DNA of 64,000 nucleotides from Bacillus massilinigeriensis (GCF_900111815.1 NZ_LT630004.1:905671-969670); one strand, 5' to 3'. Positions 16,534 to 25,225 are shown, numbered from the stretch's first letter. Translations and numbers: made by a program. Notes: generated from the sequence alone by a model not told the origin.

Positions 16534-17628
16534 ATGACGATTAAACCACGGGAGGAAATTGTTCCAATTATGCCATATGCCCTTGGCGATTCAGTCGAGG
16601 AAGTAAGGCGTCAATACGGGATAGATAATGTCAGGAGAATGTCTGAAAATGAAAATGTTTATGGCTTCTCTCCGCTTGTAAAGGAAGCATTAGCTCAGGA
16701 AGCAGCTAGTCTTCATCGATATCCGAATGGAATGGCGATAGAGCTTGTTCAAAGGCTGTCCAGCTTTTATAGGGTAGAGGAAAACCAGATTCTTGTGGCA
16801 AACGGGTCGGAGGAAATTATCCGGCTTATCGTGCGCGCCTATCTTAATCATAGTGAGGAAGCCATTATGGCTGATTTAACCTTCCCGCGTTATAGAACAA
16901 ATGTTTTGATAGAAGGTGGTAAAGCGGTAACCGTGCCATTGAGGGAGGGGAGGCATCATCTTGAAGCGATGATTGATGCGGTGAACGAAAGGACTAAGGT
17001 GATTTTCGTCTGCAATCCGAATAATCCAACTGGTACGATAATTAGGAAAAAGGAACTTTTCCAGTTCCTTTCCGCTATTCCATCTCATGTTCTGGTTATT
17101 CTCGATGAAGCATACTTTGAATATGTTCAATGTGATGATTACCCCGACTCCATCTCGCTGCTGCAGCAAATGAAAAATCTTGTGATATTGAGGACTTTTT
17201 CGAAAATCTATGGGCTTGCGGGGCTGCGTATAGGATATGGAATAATGAATAGTGAAATTAACAACAACCTCCACAAAGTAAGGGAAGTCTTTAATGTAAA
17301 CTGCATGGCGCAGGCTGCTGCATCTGCTGCATTAGCTGACAAGGAGTTCGTTTTGGAGGTTACAAAGAAGAATGCAGTGGAACGGAAATTTTTAAAAGGT
17401 GCTTTTGAGCAATTAGGGATGGAATGTTACGATTCGGAAACAAATTTCCTTTTTGTGAAAGCTAATCCCAACGAGATAATGAGGCTGAAAGAGAACGGTG
17501 TACTCGTAAGGCCATTTGCGATGAAGTCCGGTGGCACTTTGGATTCTTTCAGGATAACGATTGGAACAAGGGAAGATAACGAATATGCAATTGCTGTGCT
17601 GCAAAGCCTTCAGGAAAGAGTGGTATGA
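16534..17628 (+). CDS. HisC-like class I/II aminotransferase (probable aromatic aminotransferase)
   Basis: A 364-residue PLP aminotransferase of the histidinol-phosphate aminotransferase subfamily. NPNNPTGTI, LDEAYFEYV and the PLP lysine in RTFSKIYGLAGLRIGYG are clear, with RITIGTREDN at the C terminus. The ATG after AGGAGG is preferred to an ATG seven codons upstream. It is not among histidine genes but between hppD and homogentisate genes. HisC-type enzymes are known to act on tyrosine and phenylalanine in Bacillus, so it probably converts tyrosine to 4-hydroxyphenylpyruvate for HPPD. Confidence 0.87.
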   Translation: MTIKPREEIVPIMPYALGDSVEEVRRQYGIDNVRRMSENENVYGFSPLVKEALAQEAASLHRYPNGMAIELVQRLSSFYRVEENQILVANGSEEIIRLIVRAYLNHSEEAIMADLTFPRYRTNVLIEGGKAVTVPLREGRHHLEAMIDAVNERTKVIFVCNPNNPTGTIIRKKELFQFLSAIPSHVLVILDEAYFEYVQCDDYPDSISLLQQMKNLVILRTFSKIYGLAGLRIGYGIMNSEINNNLHKVREVFNVNCMAQAAASAALADKEFVLEVTKKNAVERKFLKGAFEQLGMECYDSETNFLFVKANPNEIMRLKENGVLVRPFAMKSGGTLDSFRITIGTREDNEYAIAVLQSLQERVV

Positions 17629-17631
17629 AAA

Positions 17632-18240
17632 ATGGAAATTAATCCGGCATCACTGCAATGGAAAGATGCTTATAAGCTTCTTGTAGGTTCTATCCTGCCG
17701 CGACCCATCGCTTTTGTTTCAACCACCAATGCTTATGGTCAAGATAATCTTGCTCCTTTTAGCTTCTTTACTGCCATATGTGCGAACCCAATGATGGTTT
17801 GTTTTTCTCCAATGCGGAGGGGAAGCGATGGGAAAAAGAAAGATACATTACGTAATATTGAAGAAACAGGTGAGTTTGTCATTAATATCGTTGGAGAGCC
17901 ACTAGTACAACAAATGCATGCATGCAGTGCAGAATTGCCATACAATGTTGATGAATTCGAAGCGGTTGGTCTCGGTAAAGAACGCAGCATAACGGTGAAA
18001 CCTCCGCGGGTAAAAGAATCGCTAGTTCATCTAGAGTGTGTTTTGGACCAAGTCCTGCATTATGGCGAGGAGGCAGGGGGAGGCAGCCTTGTAATCGGCA
18101 AGGTGCTCCATGTTGCAGTCTCAAATGAACTATATAAAAACGGTCGAATCAATACAGAAAAATTAAATCCAGTTGGCCGAATGGCAGGAGCAGCCTATAC
18201 ACTGCCAATGGCAAAAATGTTTGAGATACAAAGAAAATAG
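17632..18240 (+). CDS. Flavin reductase family protein
   Basis: A 202-residue FMN-binding split-barrel protein. LPRPIAFVSTTNAYGQDNLAPFSFFTAICANP is the flavin-contacting region of the DIM6/NTAB flavin-reductase-like family. It begins three bases after the aminotransferase stop and precedes the fumarylacetoacetase-like gene. It could supply reduced flavin to an oxygenase or act directly on an aromatic intermediate. Such genes recur in Bacillus homogentisate clusters, but their function is not established. No monooxygenase partner is adjacent. Confidence 0.83.
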   Translation: MEINPASLQWKDAYKLLVGSILPRPIAFVSTTNAYGQDNLAPFSFFTAICANPMMVCFSPMRRGSDGKKKDTLRNIEETGEFVINIVGEPLVQQMHACSAELPYNVDEFEAVGLGKERSITVKPPRVKESLVHLECVLDQVLHYGEEAGGGSLVIGKVLHVAVSNELYKNGRINTEKLNPVGRMAGAAYTLPMAKMFEIQRK

Positions 18241-18248
18241 GTGGAATC

Positions 18249-19175
18249 ATGAAATTTTTAACATTTGTAGACAATGACGGGGCAAATCGAGCGGGCTTGC
18301 TGATTTCGGGTGATAGATTGATTGACATTCATCATAATTCAAATGGATTCCTGCCAGATAATATGCTTGATTTCCTTCGCGGCCAAGAGCAGTACATGGA
18401 ATATATCCGCTCTAATCGTTCGTTATTGGAAAGCGGTATTACCTTTCGGCTACCGGATACTTCTTTAAATGCACCGCTACCTAATCCTGTTAGCATGAGA
18501 GACTTTTATTCTTTTGAGCAGCATGTGAAAACAGCCAGAAGTAATCGCGGGCTAGATATGGTGCCGGAATGGTATGAATTCCCCGTGTTTTATTTTTCTA
18601 ACCACCTTGCCATCACCGGTCCAGAGGAGCAGATTTATTGTCCACCAGGCTGCTCCTGGCTTGATTACGAACTGGAAATCGCTTGCGTCATTGGAAAGGA
18701 AGGAAAAAATATTAAAAGAGAGGAAGCGGAAGAGTTTATTTTTGGCTATACGATCATGAATGACTGGAGTGCGCGGGATATTCAAAGAAAAGAAATGAAA
18801 GTCGGGCTTGGCCCTGCTAAAGGAAAAGACTTTTCGACATCAATAGGGCCTTATCTGATTACAAAAGATGAACTGCAAAGCAAGAAGTCTGGAAAAGGTT
18901 TTGATTTATCAATGGTTGCAAGGGTAAATGGAAAAGAACTTTCCAGAGGAAATACAAAGGATTTATATTATTCTTTCGCTGAAATGATAGAACGTGCTTC
19001 TCAGGGGACAACATTATACCCTGGTGAAATCATCGGTTCCGGAACTGTTGGCACAGGATGCATTCTTGAACTTGGCACTGATACGCATGGCTGGCTGGAA
19101 CCAGGGGACTTGGTAGAACTTGAAATAGAAGGCTTAGGCGTCCTGAAGAATGAAATAGGGAAAGAAGGTGTCTAA
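18249..19175 (+). CDS. Fumarylacetoacetate hydrolase family protein
   Basis: A 308-residue FAH-fold enzyme. Metal ligands are in DYELEIACVIG and WSARDIQ; the family motif GPAKGKDFSTSIGPYLIT and the C-terminal GSGTVGTGC are present. It cleaves a C-C bond in fumaryl- or maleylacetoacetate at the end of homogentisate degradation. No maleylacetoacetate isomerase is visible in the window, so the enzyme may act on the cis isomer or an isomerase may be elsewhere. It ends directly against the homogentisate dioxygenase start codon. Confidence 0.88.
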   Translation: MKFLTFVDNDGANRAGLLISGDRLIDIHHNSNGFLPDNMLDFLRGQEQYMEYIRSNRSLLESGITFRLPDTSLNAPLPNPVSMRDFYSFEQHVKTARSNRGLDMVPEWYEFPVFYFSNHLAITGPEEQIYCPPGCSWLDYELEIACVIGKEGKNIKREEAEEFIFGYTIMNDWSARDIQRKEMKVGLGPAKGKDFSTSIGPYLITKDELQSKKSGKGFDLSMVARVNGKELSRGNTKDLYYSFAEMIERASQGTTLYPGEIIGSGTVGTGCILELGTDTHGWLEPGDLVELEIEGLGVLKNEIGKEGV

Positions 19176-20333
19176 ATGTATTATCGAAAGCTTGGAGAGA
19201 TTCCGAAAAAACGCCATACAATTTTCCGAAGAGAAGACGGGAATCTCTTTAGAGAGCAAGTAATGGGAACAAAAGGTTTCTCCGGAACCCAGTCCATTCT
19301 TTACCATCACCATATGCCGACAGAAGTAGCGGCATCTGAATATGTAGGGAGTTATTTGCCAGAGTATGAAGAACAAAGTTCCCTCCGGCATAGGCACTTT
19401 TTAACGGATAGAATGAAAAAATGCGGTGATGGACATACGAGTAGGGAATATTTGCTTGGGAATGAGGATTTGCTGATCGGGACAGCAATTATCACGGAAC
19501 AGATGAAATGTTACATGAGAAATGGTGACGGTGATGAAATGTTCTATATTCACCACGGGTCAGGTATCATCGAAACGATGTTCGGAAGCATTCGCTATAA
19601 AGCGGGAGATTATATCATCATTCCAATCGGAACAGTATATAAGGTGATGCCGGATCAAGGGCAAACGACAAAAGCCCTATTTGTTGAATCCTTCAGCCAA
19701 ATCACAACGCCGAAAAGATATCGGAATGAATATGGCCAGCTGCTAGAACATAGTCCGTTTTGTGAGCGGGATATTAGAGGACCGGAGAAGCTCGACACAT
19801 TTACGGAAAAGGGCCATTTTGAAATACTGACGAAATCACGCGGACATTTGCACCGCCATATCCTGAACCATCATCCTTTTGATGTGGTTGGCTGGGATGG
19901 TTATTTGTATCCATGGGCGTTTAATATCTCCGATTTTGAACCGATTACCGGAAGGATCCATCAGCCGCCGCCAGTCCATCAGACTTTTGAAGGTCAGAAT
20001 TTTGTTGTATGTTCTTTTGTACCGAGGCTATATGACTATCATCGTGAAGCCATTCCCGCGCCTTATTATCACAGCAATGTTAATAGCGACGAACTGCTTT
20101 ACTATGTCGAAGGAAATTTCATGAGCCGCAAGGGCATCAAGGAAGGATCAATTACATTGCATCCAAGCGGAATCCCTCATGGCCCTCACCCGGGAAAAAC
20201 AGAGGCGAGCATCGGTAAAAAAGAGACGCTTGAGCTAGCTGTGATGATCGATACCTTCAAACCGCTCCGCATTGTAAAAAAAGCGCAGGAAATAGAAGAT
20301 GAAAGCTACATGTACTCATGGTTACCATCATAA
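19176..20333 (+). CDS. hmgA: Homogentisate 1,2-dioxygenase
   Basis: A 385-residue cupin-fold Fe(II) dioxygenase that opens the ring of homogentisate to maleylacetoacetate. Candidate iron ligands are His299 and Glu306 in YYHSNVNSDELLYY, and a His in PSGIPHGPHPG. The N terminus YYRKLGEIPKKRHTIFR matches the shorter bacterial HmgA type. Its ATG follows the preceding stop with no gap, indicating coupling. It is the last gene of the tyrosine operon; a strong terminator follows. Confidence 0.93.
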   Translation: MYYRKLGEIPKKRHTIFRREDGNLFREQVMGTKGFSGTQSILYHHHMPTEVAASEYVGSYLPEYEEQSSLRHRHFLTDRMKKCGDGHTSREYLLGNEDLLIGTAIITEQMKCYMRNGDGDEMFYIHHGSGIIETMFGSIRYKAGDYIIIPIGTVYKVMPDQGQTTKALFVESFSQITTPKRYRNEYGQLLEHSPFCERDIRGPEKLDTFTEKGHFEILTKSRGHLHRHILNHHPFDVVGWDGYLYPWAFNISDFEPITGRIHQPPPVHQTFEGQNFVVCSFVPRLYDYHREAIPAPYYHSNVNSDELLYYVEGNFMSRKGIKEGSITLHPSGIPHGPHPGKTEASIGKKETLELAVMIDTFKPLRIVKKAQEIEDESYMYSWLPS

Positions 20334-20417
20334 ATGATTACCCGTCTTGAAATATTAGCGAGTTCTTTTCCTTTAAAGGACCAACGATAGAATTTGCGCT
20401 ATCGAACAAAAGAAGAT

Positions 20418-20466
20418 AAAGAACAGTCCGTCCATGCTTTTTTAGGGCGGGCTGTTCTTTATTTCT
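20418..20466 (+). terminator. Terminator closing the homogentisate operon
   Basis: AAAGAACAGTCCGTCC pairs with GGGCGGGCTGTTCTTT over about 14 bp and is followed by TATTTCTTTT. Confidence 0.87.
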
Positions 20467-20622
20467 TTTACGATGGTGGTAAAATAGCGAAGTTGACGAA
20501 TTCCATTACCTGTCCCCACTTTATGTATATAGTCTAAAGCTATAAATATATTGACATATTGTATTGGTATTCTCATACTTAAATCAAATGATAATTCTGA
20601 CTTTAAGAGCGAAGGAGGAGCC

Positions 20623-21585
20623 ATGTATATTAAACCAGTGAAAGATATTTGGTCTGGGAGGACCGACAGTGAAACGGATATTCGCAGCTTCCGCTATCAT
20701 CAGCAAGTAAAGATGATGGAAATTCAGGAAGATGGTGAGGGAGAAACTGCTTCAGCGCTACTGGGATTTTCTTGTGATGAAGGTGTTAGAAGAAATGAAG
20801 GAAGGCAAGGTGCAGCAAAAGCCCCACTTGCAGTAAAACAAGCATTGGCAAAATTGCCATGGCATTTGCCTGAAAGTGGGATAGTGTATGATGCAGGGAA
20901 CATTGCTTGTGAAGGAATTAATATGGAAGAGGCGCAAGAAGAGTTAGGAAAAGCGGTATCTTCTTTGCTAAAGAAAAATATAACACCAATCATCATTGGC
21001 GGTGGCCATGAAACCTTTTATGGACATTATCAAGGGGCGAGAGAATATATTGGAGAAGATGCTAAGCTGGGGATTATCAATATCGATGCACACTTTGATA
21101 TGAGGCCATATGATGCCCAAACCAGTTCAGGAACGATGTTCAGGCAAATTCTAGATCAAGACAAGCTTGCCAACTACCTATGCCTTGGGATACAGCAATC
21201 CGGTAATACTGCTGCACTTTTCGATGCAGCTGAACACTATGGAGTCAAATATTTGATGGAAGATCAAGTCTCTGATGGTAACCTTCAATCATTATTTATT
21301 GAAATTGATTCCTTTGTACAAAAATGCGATGCACTTATCCTGACGCTTTGCATGGATTCGATTGATTCCTCCTATGCCCCAGGTGTTAGTGCACCAACCC
21401 CATTTGGACTTCATCCAAAAATTGTTCGGAAACTGGTAGCCTATATCACTTCAATTAACAAAACACTGTCATTTGATTTATGTGAAGTGAATCCAGAGCT
21501 TGATGAGGGGGGGAAGACGGTTTCAGTGGCAGCAAATATGCTGCATACAGCAATGATGGGGTTTCACAAGATGAGAGGTGTATGA
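20623..21585 (+). CDS. hutG: Formimidoylglutamase
   Basis: A 320-residue ureohydrolase (arginase fold) that releases formamide from N-formimino-L-glutamate in histidine degradation. Mn ligands are in GGGHETFYGHY, NIDAHFD and CMDSIDSSY. LCLGIQQSGNTAALFDAA is characteristic of HutG rather than agmatinase. The ATG after GAAGGAGGA is used; the open frame upstream (24 codons) has no ribosome site. A TTGACA about 70 bases before the ATG may be its -35 box. No other hut gene is nearby, so it is a detached member of the pathway. Confidence 0.87.
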   Translation: MYIKPVKDIWSGRTDSETDIRSFRYHQQVKMMEIQEDGEGETASALLGFSCDEGVRRNEGRQGAAKAPLAVKQALAKLPWHLPESGIVYDAGNIACEGINMEEAQEELGKAVSSLLKKNITPIIIGGGHETFYGHYQGAREYIGEDAKLGIINIDAHFDMRPYDAQTSSGTMFRQILDQDKLANYLCLGIQQSGNTAALFDAAEHYGVKYLMEDQVSDGNLQSLFIEIDSFVQKCDALILTLCMDSIDSSYAPGVSAPTPFGLHPKIVRKLVAYITSINKTLSFDLCEVNPELDEGGKTVSVAANMLHTAMMGFHKMRGV

Positions 21586-21737
21586 ATGTGGCATTGGGAA
21601 TTTTCCTGAGCATGGCACCTGTGAGCTTTGGTAACTTTATTCTGTTCAAAGTTTTTGAAAAAGAGGACGATGCTTCTGTAATGCCAGGCGGATATACAGA
21701 TCATTGGCTTGGTGCAATTCCGAGTGCAAATATCTAA
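21582..21737 (+). CDS. Small hypothetical protein overlapping the hutG end
   Basis: A 51-codon frame starting with an ATG that overlaps the hutG stop by four bases. It begins MNVALGIFLSMAPVSFG, a short hydrophobic stretch, and ends in a hydrophilic tail. GAGAGGTGT precedes the ATG and could serve as ribosome site. I do not recognise the product. It could be a genuine coupled small protein or a decayed remnant of a larger membrane gene. Confidence 0.35.
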   Translation: MNVALGIFLSMAPVSFGNFILFKVFEKEDDASVMPGGYTDHWLGAIPSANI

Positions 21738-21784
21738 TTTGTCTGGGAACGATTTCATAAACGACTTAAATTAATTGAAATAAC

Positions 21785-21835
21785 GCAAGAAAGTGGCAGT
21801 TCCAAATGGATAATTTGGAGCTGCCACTTTCTTGC
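21785..21835. repeat. Long hairpin (23-bp arms)
   Basis: Arms at 21785-21807 and 21813-21835 pair over 23 bp with one wobble position and a 5-nt loop. Neither side is followed by a clean T tract, so it is an unusual terminator or a small structural repeat. A TTTCTTCTTCCC stretch lies 10 bp downstream. Confidence 0.7.
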
Positions 21836-21978
21836 TAGAGTGGGGACTTTCTTCTTCCCTCTTTTTACTTTCATGTTTTTTTCATAAAACCGTAAAAATA
21901 AAAAGAACATGTTGGCTGTTATTACTCTTATAGTTATAAGGTATATATCCTGGATTGATTCTATAAGGGGAGAAAAAC

Positions 21979-22830
21979 ATGTTAAGAGAAATGCTGCTTG
22001 AGAAAATGGGGCTGAATTTGGAGAGAGCGCTTGAAAAATCTGTACAAAAGCTTCCGGTTATTTGGATTAGCGCTCTGGAGTGTACAGGGTGTAAAGAGGC
22101 GTTGATTAGGACAGAATATCCTTCACCTTCTAGTACATTGATGGACTTTTTTTCGTTTGAATACAGTGAGCTTTTATCAGCAGCAAGCGGCCAACAAATC
22201 GAAAACCATAAAAAATCTATTATGAAAGCGTTCGCAGGTGAGTATATTCTTATCGTTGAAGGAAGTGTTCCATTAAACAGTGAGTATTTGTTGGTTGCAG
22301 GTAAAAGTGTGCGTGAAGAGCTACGCTACGCTGCTTTTCATGCGAAGGCTGTTCTTGCGGTCGGAAGCTGTTCCTCATGGGGAGGTTTGCCGCAAGCGAG
22401 CCCAAATCCGACAGGTTCGGAAGATATTTCAGCACTAGTTCCCGACCACACACCGCTTGCTTTAATACCGGGATGCCCACCAATACCTGAAGTCATAACA
22501 GGTACGCTTTTATATCTTTATTTGCATGGACAGCTGCCCGAACTGGATAAAAAACAAAGGCCAAAAATGTTTTATCAAACAACGGTTCACATGACTTGTC
22601 ACCGGAAGCATTACTTTGATAAAAAGCTGTTTGCTGAATCGTTTGAAGATGAAGGTGCCAAGAAAGACTATTGTCTTTTGAAGCTGGGATGCAAAGGGCC
22701 TTCTGCCTTCAATGCATGTGAATCCCTTGGAATTGATCGCTGTATTAAAGCGGGAATCCCATGTATGGCTTGTTCTGAGAAGGGGTTTTGGGATAAAGGA
22801 GGCTTTCTTCCTAGAAAGAAAAAGGGTTAA
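21979..22830 (+). CDS. Orphan [NiFe]-hydrogenase small subunit-like Fe-S protein
   Basis: A 283-residue protein with the whole ligand set of a [NiFe]-hydrogenase small subunit. The proximal 4Fe-4S ligands are Cys35 and Cys38 (ECTGC), Cys131 (GSCSSWGG) and Cys166 (IPGCPP). The distal cluster uses His204, Cys207, Cys232 and Cys238; the medial uses Cys247, Cys262 and Cys265. There is no twin-arginine signal peptide, so it is probably cytoplasmic. It starts after AAGGGGAG. No large subunit, maturation gene or cytochrome lies on either side. It may pair with a distant large subunit or serve as a stand-alone electron carrier. Confidence 0.85.
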   Translation: MLREMLLEKMGLNLERALEKSVQKLPVIWISALECTGCKEALIRTEYPSPSSTLMDFFSFEYSELLSAASGQQIENHKKSIMKAFAGEYILIVEGSVPLNSEYLLVAGKSVREELRYAAFHAKAVLAVGSCSSWGGLPQASPNPTGSEDISALVPDHTPLALIPGCPPIPEVITGTLLYLYLHGQLPELDKKQRPKMFYQTTVHMTCHRKHYFDKKLFAESFEDEGAKKDYCLLKLGCKGPSAFNACESLGIDRCIKAGIPCMACSEKGFWDKGGFLPRKKKG

Positions 22831-22913
22831 GGGTTTGGATTTATGTGGAAAAATGAATCATGAAGTTTATGGAGATAATAAGCATCGATATCCTTAGAAA
22901 GGAATGGATGCAT

Positions 22914-23576
22914 ATGTCTTTAGAATGGTTCGACAGAGTAACAGCAGAGCTACAGGAAAATTTACAGTCAATATGCGATAAGTATGATCAGGCAGGACAA
23001 ATGCAAGTGGAGAAGAGCTCTAAACACCCTCGAATAGAATTTTTCGTGGAAATAAATGGAGATGAAAGAGAATATTTTTTCACGTTGTTCTTTGATCCTT
23101 ATAATGAGGAATTCTATATGGAAACGTATGACTTTGATTATGAGCAGCCAGCGAGGACCATTCTAACTGATATTGAAGATATCCTTGATGCTATTCATGA
23201 AAGCTTTCACGAATATTTGGATGCCGATTTAGAGGATGAATATGATAATGAAAACGATGCTTTCTCCGCAGAGAGTGACGGGGAAGACAGTCAGGATGAC
23301 GCAGAGGACTACCTCAAAAGTGTTGATGTTGAATGGGAGACACCTGAGGTGACTGCGGTAATGTACGAAGATGAAGTGGAAGTATCTTATAGATTTGGCA
23401 TTCTCGTAGAAACAGGTGATGGAGTACTCCAACGAGTTAATCGAATTTGGACAGAGGATGATGAACTGATCAAGGATGAGACTAACTTTATCTTTTGTAA
23501 AGAAGAAGCAGGAACCATTATATCTTTGATAGCGAGCCATATGGACTTAATGCAAGAGTATGGCGGGCAGGAATAA
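22914..23576 (+). CDS. Hypothetical acidic protein
   Basis: A 220-residue soluble protein, not recognised. It has an N-terminal alpha/beta domain (MSLEWFDRVTAELQE ... FFVEINGDEREYFF) and a very acidic linker near residues 100-130 (DEYDNENDAFSAESDGEDSQ). A C-terminal strand-rich domain follows. ATG chosen ten bases after AAAGGA. It follows the hydrogenase-like gene by ~80 bp and is followed by a strong terminator, so the two may share a transcript. No signal peptide or membrane segment is visible. Confidence 0.7.
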   Translation: MSLEWFDRVTAELQENLQSICDKYDQAGQMQVEKSSKHPRIEFFVEINGDEREYFFTLFFDPYNEEFYMETYDFDYEQPARTILTDIEDILDAIHESFHEYLDADLEDEYDNENDAFSAESDGEDSQDDAEDYLKSVDVEWETPEVTAVMYEDEVEVSYRFGILVETGDGVLQRVNRIWTEDDELIKDETNFIFCKEEAGTIISLIASHMDLMQEYGGQE

Positions 23577-23581
23577 GAGCG

Positions 23582-23614
23582 AAGGCATCGGTGCAATTGC
23601 ACGGATGCCTTTTC
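23582..23614 (+). terminator. Rho-independent terminator
   Basis: AAGGCATC and GATGCCTT flank a self-complementary GTGCAATTGCAC core, followed by TTTTC. Confidence 0.85.
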
Positions 23615-23676
23615 ACTTTATTTTGAATTTTATGTGACATAGAAGAACGTGCTTATGACAGTCTGCAATGATGCTA

Positions 23677-23705
23677 TTGCATTGAACTTTTGTGAAGACT
23701 ATAAT
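23677..23705 (+). promoter_or_regulatory. Sigma-A promoter of the symporter gene
   Basis: TTGCAT, a 17-bp spacer and a perfect TATAAT, giving a leader of about 120 nt before the TTG start. Confidence 0.65.
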
Positions 23706-23830
23706 TAGAGGCTGACAATGTTGTCTGCGGGCTGTACATAGCAATTATTCGCGTTTATTACTTTTATGTTCAAAGCCTAAAGAGAAACAAGATTGGCAGA
23801 AAACAATAGGGTGAAGGGCAGGGAAATAAA

Positions 23831-25105
23831 TTGAAAGCTATTTTTAAAGGCTATCAAGCTACCATTTTGTTGCTTCTTGCTATTTTAGCAGGAGGTGCAG
23901 CAGGTCTTTATTTTGGTCCTGATGCAACAGTCGTAAAGCCGTTTGGGGATTTATTCCTAAATTTGATGTTTATGATTATTGTTCCGCTTGTATTTTTTAG
24001 CATTGCATCAGCAATTGCCAACATGAATGGAATGAAGCGGCTTGGAAAAATAATGGGGAGTATTTTTCTCGTCTTTGTTATCACTGCGGCAATCGCAGCA
24101 GTTGTAGGTTTTGCGGGGACATCTATGATGGATCCTCTCGGTAATGCGGACGTATCGTCCATAAAGGAAATGATGAAGGAGGCAGGGAAAGCAGAAGGAA
24201 AAACGGAAGAATTATCCTTCCTGTCCCAGCTTGTATCAACCTTCACTGTACCGGACTTTTCGGAACTGTTTTCAAAAAGTAATATGCTGCAGTTGATCGT
24301 TTTTTCTCTCCTTTTCGGTCTGGCGACTTCGATGACAGGAGAAAAGGGTCGTCCTGTTGCAGAGTTCCTTTCTTCTGGAACAGCGGTCATGATGAAAATT
24401 GTTCAATTCATTATGTACTATGCACCAATAGGGCTTGGCTGCTACTTTGCATCAGTTGTAGGCGAATTGGGACCGCAAATTCTTGAAGGGTATGCTAGGG
24501 CGTTTGTTCTTTATATGCTCCTGACAGTATTATATTTCTTTGGTTTCTTTACCCTTTATGCCTTTATCTCTGGAGGGAGAAAAGGGATTAGCGTCTTTTG
24601 GAGGAATGCCGTTGCACCATCTGTGACAGCTATTGCAACTTGTTCAAGCGCTGCTAGTATTCCAGTCAATTTGCAGGCGGTCAGAAGGATGGGCGTACCA
24701 AAAGATATTGCAGAAACAATTATTCCTCTTGGGGCAAACACCCATAAGGATGGATCGGTTTTTGGTGGTGTCCTTAAAATCGTATTTCTCTTTAGCCTCT
24801 TTGGAAGAGATATGACTAGTTTCACTAGTATCATGAGCATCCTTGCAGTCTCTTTCCTTGTTGGAGCTGTTATGGGCGCTATTCCAGGTGGAGGAATGAT
24901 AGGTGAAATGCTCATCTTAAGCGTATTTGGTTTCCCGCCAGAAAGCCTGCCGATTATTGCGGTCATCAGTACAATCATTGATGCTCCTGCTACCCTATTG
25001 AATTCGACAGGAAATACAGTTTGCGCAATGCTTGTTACGAGGTTAGTTGAAGGGAAAAGTTGGATTGTAAATACTGTGACAAATAGCAAACCAGCCGCTT
25101 CATAA
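23831..25105 (+). CDS. Dicarboxylate/amino acid:cation symporter (DAACS family)
   Basis: A 424-residue transporter of the glutamate/dicarboxylate symporter fold: eight transmembrane helices plus two re-entrant hairpins. The serine-rich hairpin TCSSAASIPVNLQAVRRMG is typical. In the position of the usual Na-binding NMDGT motif this protein has HKDGS (GANTHKDGSVFGG), a marked departure. TTG start after AGGGAAA. It is monocistronic with its own promoter and terminator. The substrate is unknown; the altered motif suggests different ion coupling from GltT/DctP. Confidence 0.85.
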   Translation: MKAIFKGYQATILLLLAILAGGAAGLYFGPDATVVKPFGDLFLNLMFMIIVPLVFFSIASAIANMNGMKRLGKIMGSIFLVFVITAAIAAVVGFAGTSMMDPLGNADVSSIKEMMKEAGKAEGKTEELSFLSQLVSTFTVPDFSELFSKSNMLQLIVFSLLFGLATSMTGEKGRPVAEFLSSGTAVMMKIVQFIMYYAPIGLGCYFASVVGELGPQILEGYARAFVLYMLLTVLYFFGFFTLYAFISGGRKGISVFWRNAVAPSVTAIATCSSAASIPVNLQAVRRMGVPKDIAETIIPLGANTHKDGSVFGGVLKIVFLFSLFGRDMTSFTSIMSILAVSFLVGAVMGAIPGGGMIGEMLILSVFGFPPESLPIIAVISTIIDAPATLLNSTGNTVCAMLVTRLVEGKSWIVNTVTNSKPAAS

Positions 25106-25119
25106 AATATGTGAAAAGT

Positions 25120-25156
25120 AACATCCAGTGGGGATTTCTTCACTGGATGTTTTTTT
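25120..25156 (+). terminator. Rho-independent terminator
   Basis: AACATCCAGTG and CACTGGATGTT around a 10-nt loop, followed by six Ts. Confidence 0.9.
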
Positions 25157-25225
25157 GCAGATCATAGTTATGCAGTAGTATAATGGGAATGAAAGCCAAT
25201 AGTCTAATAGATTGGGGAGAATAAC

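Noticed and set aside
24556-25143. Antisense open frame of 195 codons opposite the symporter
   Set aside because: Same reason: shadow of a membrane-protein gene and it runs through the terminator.
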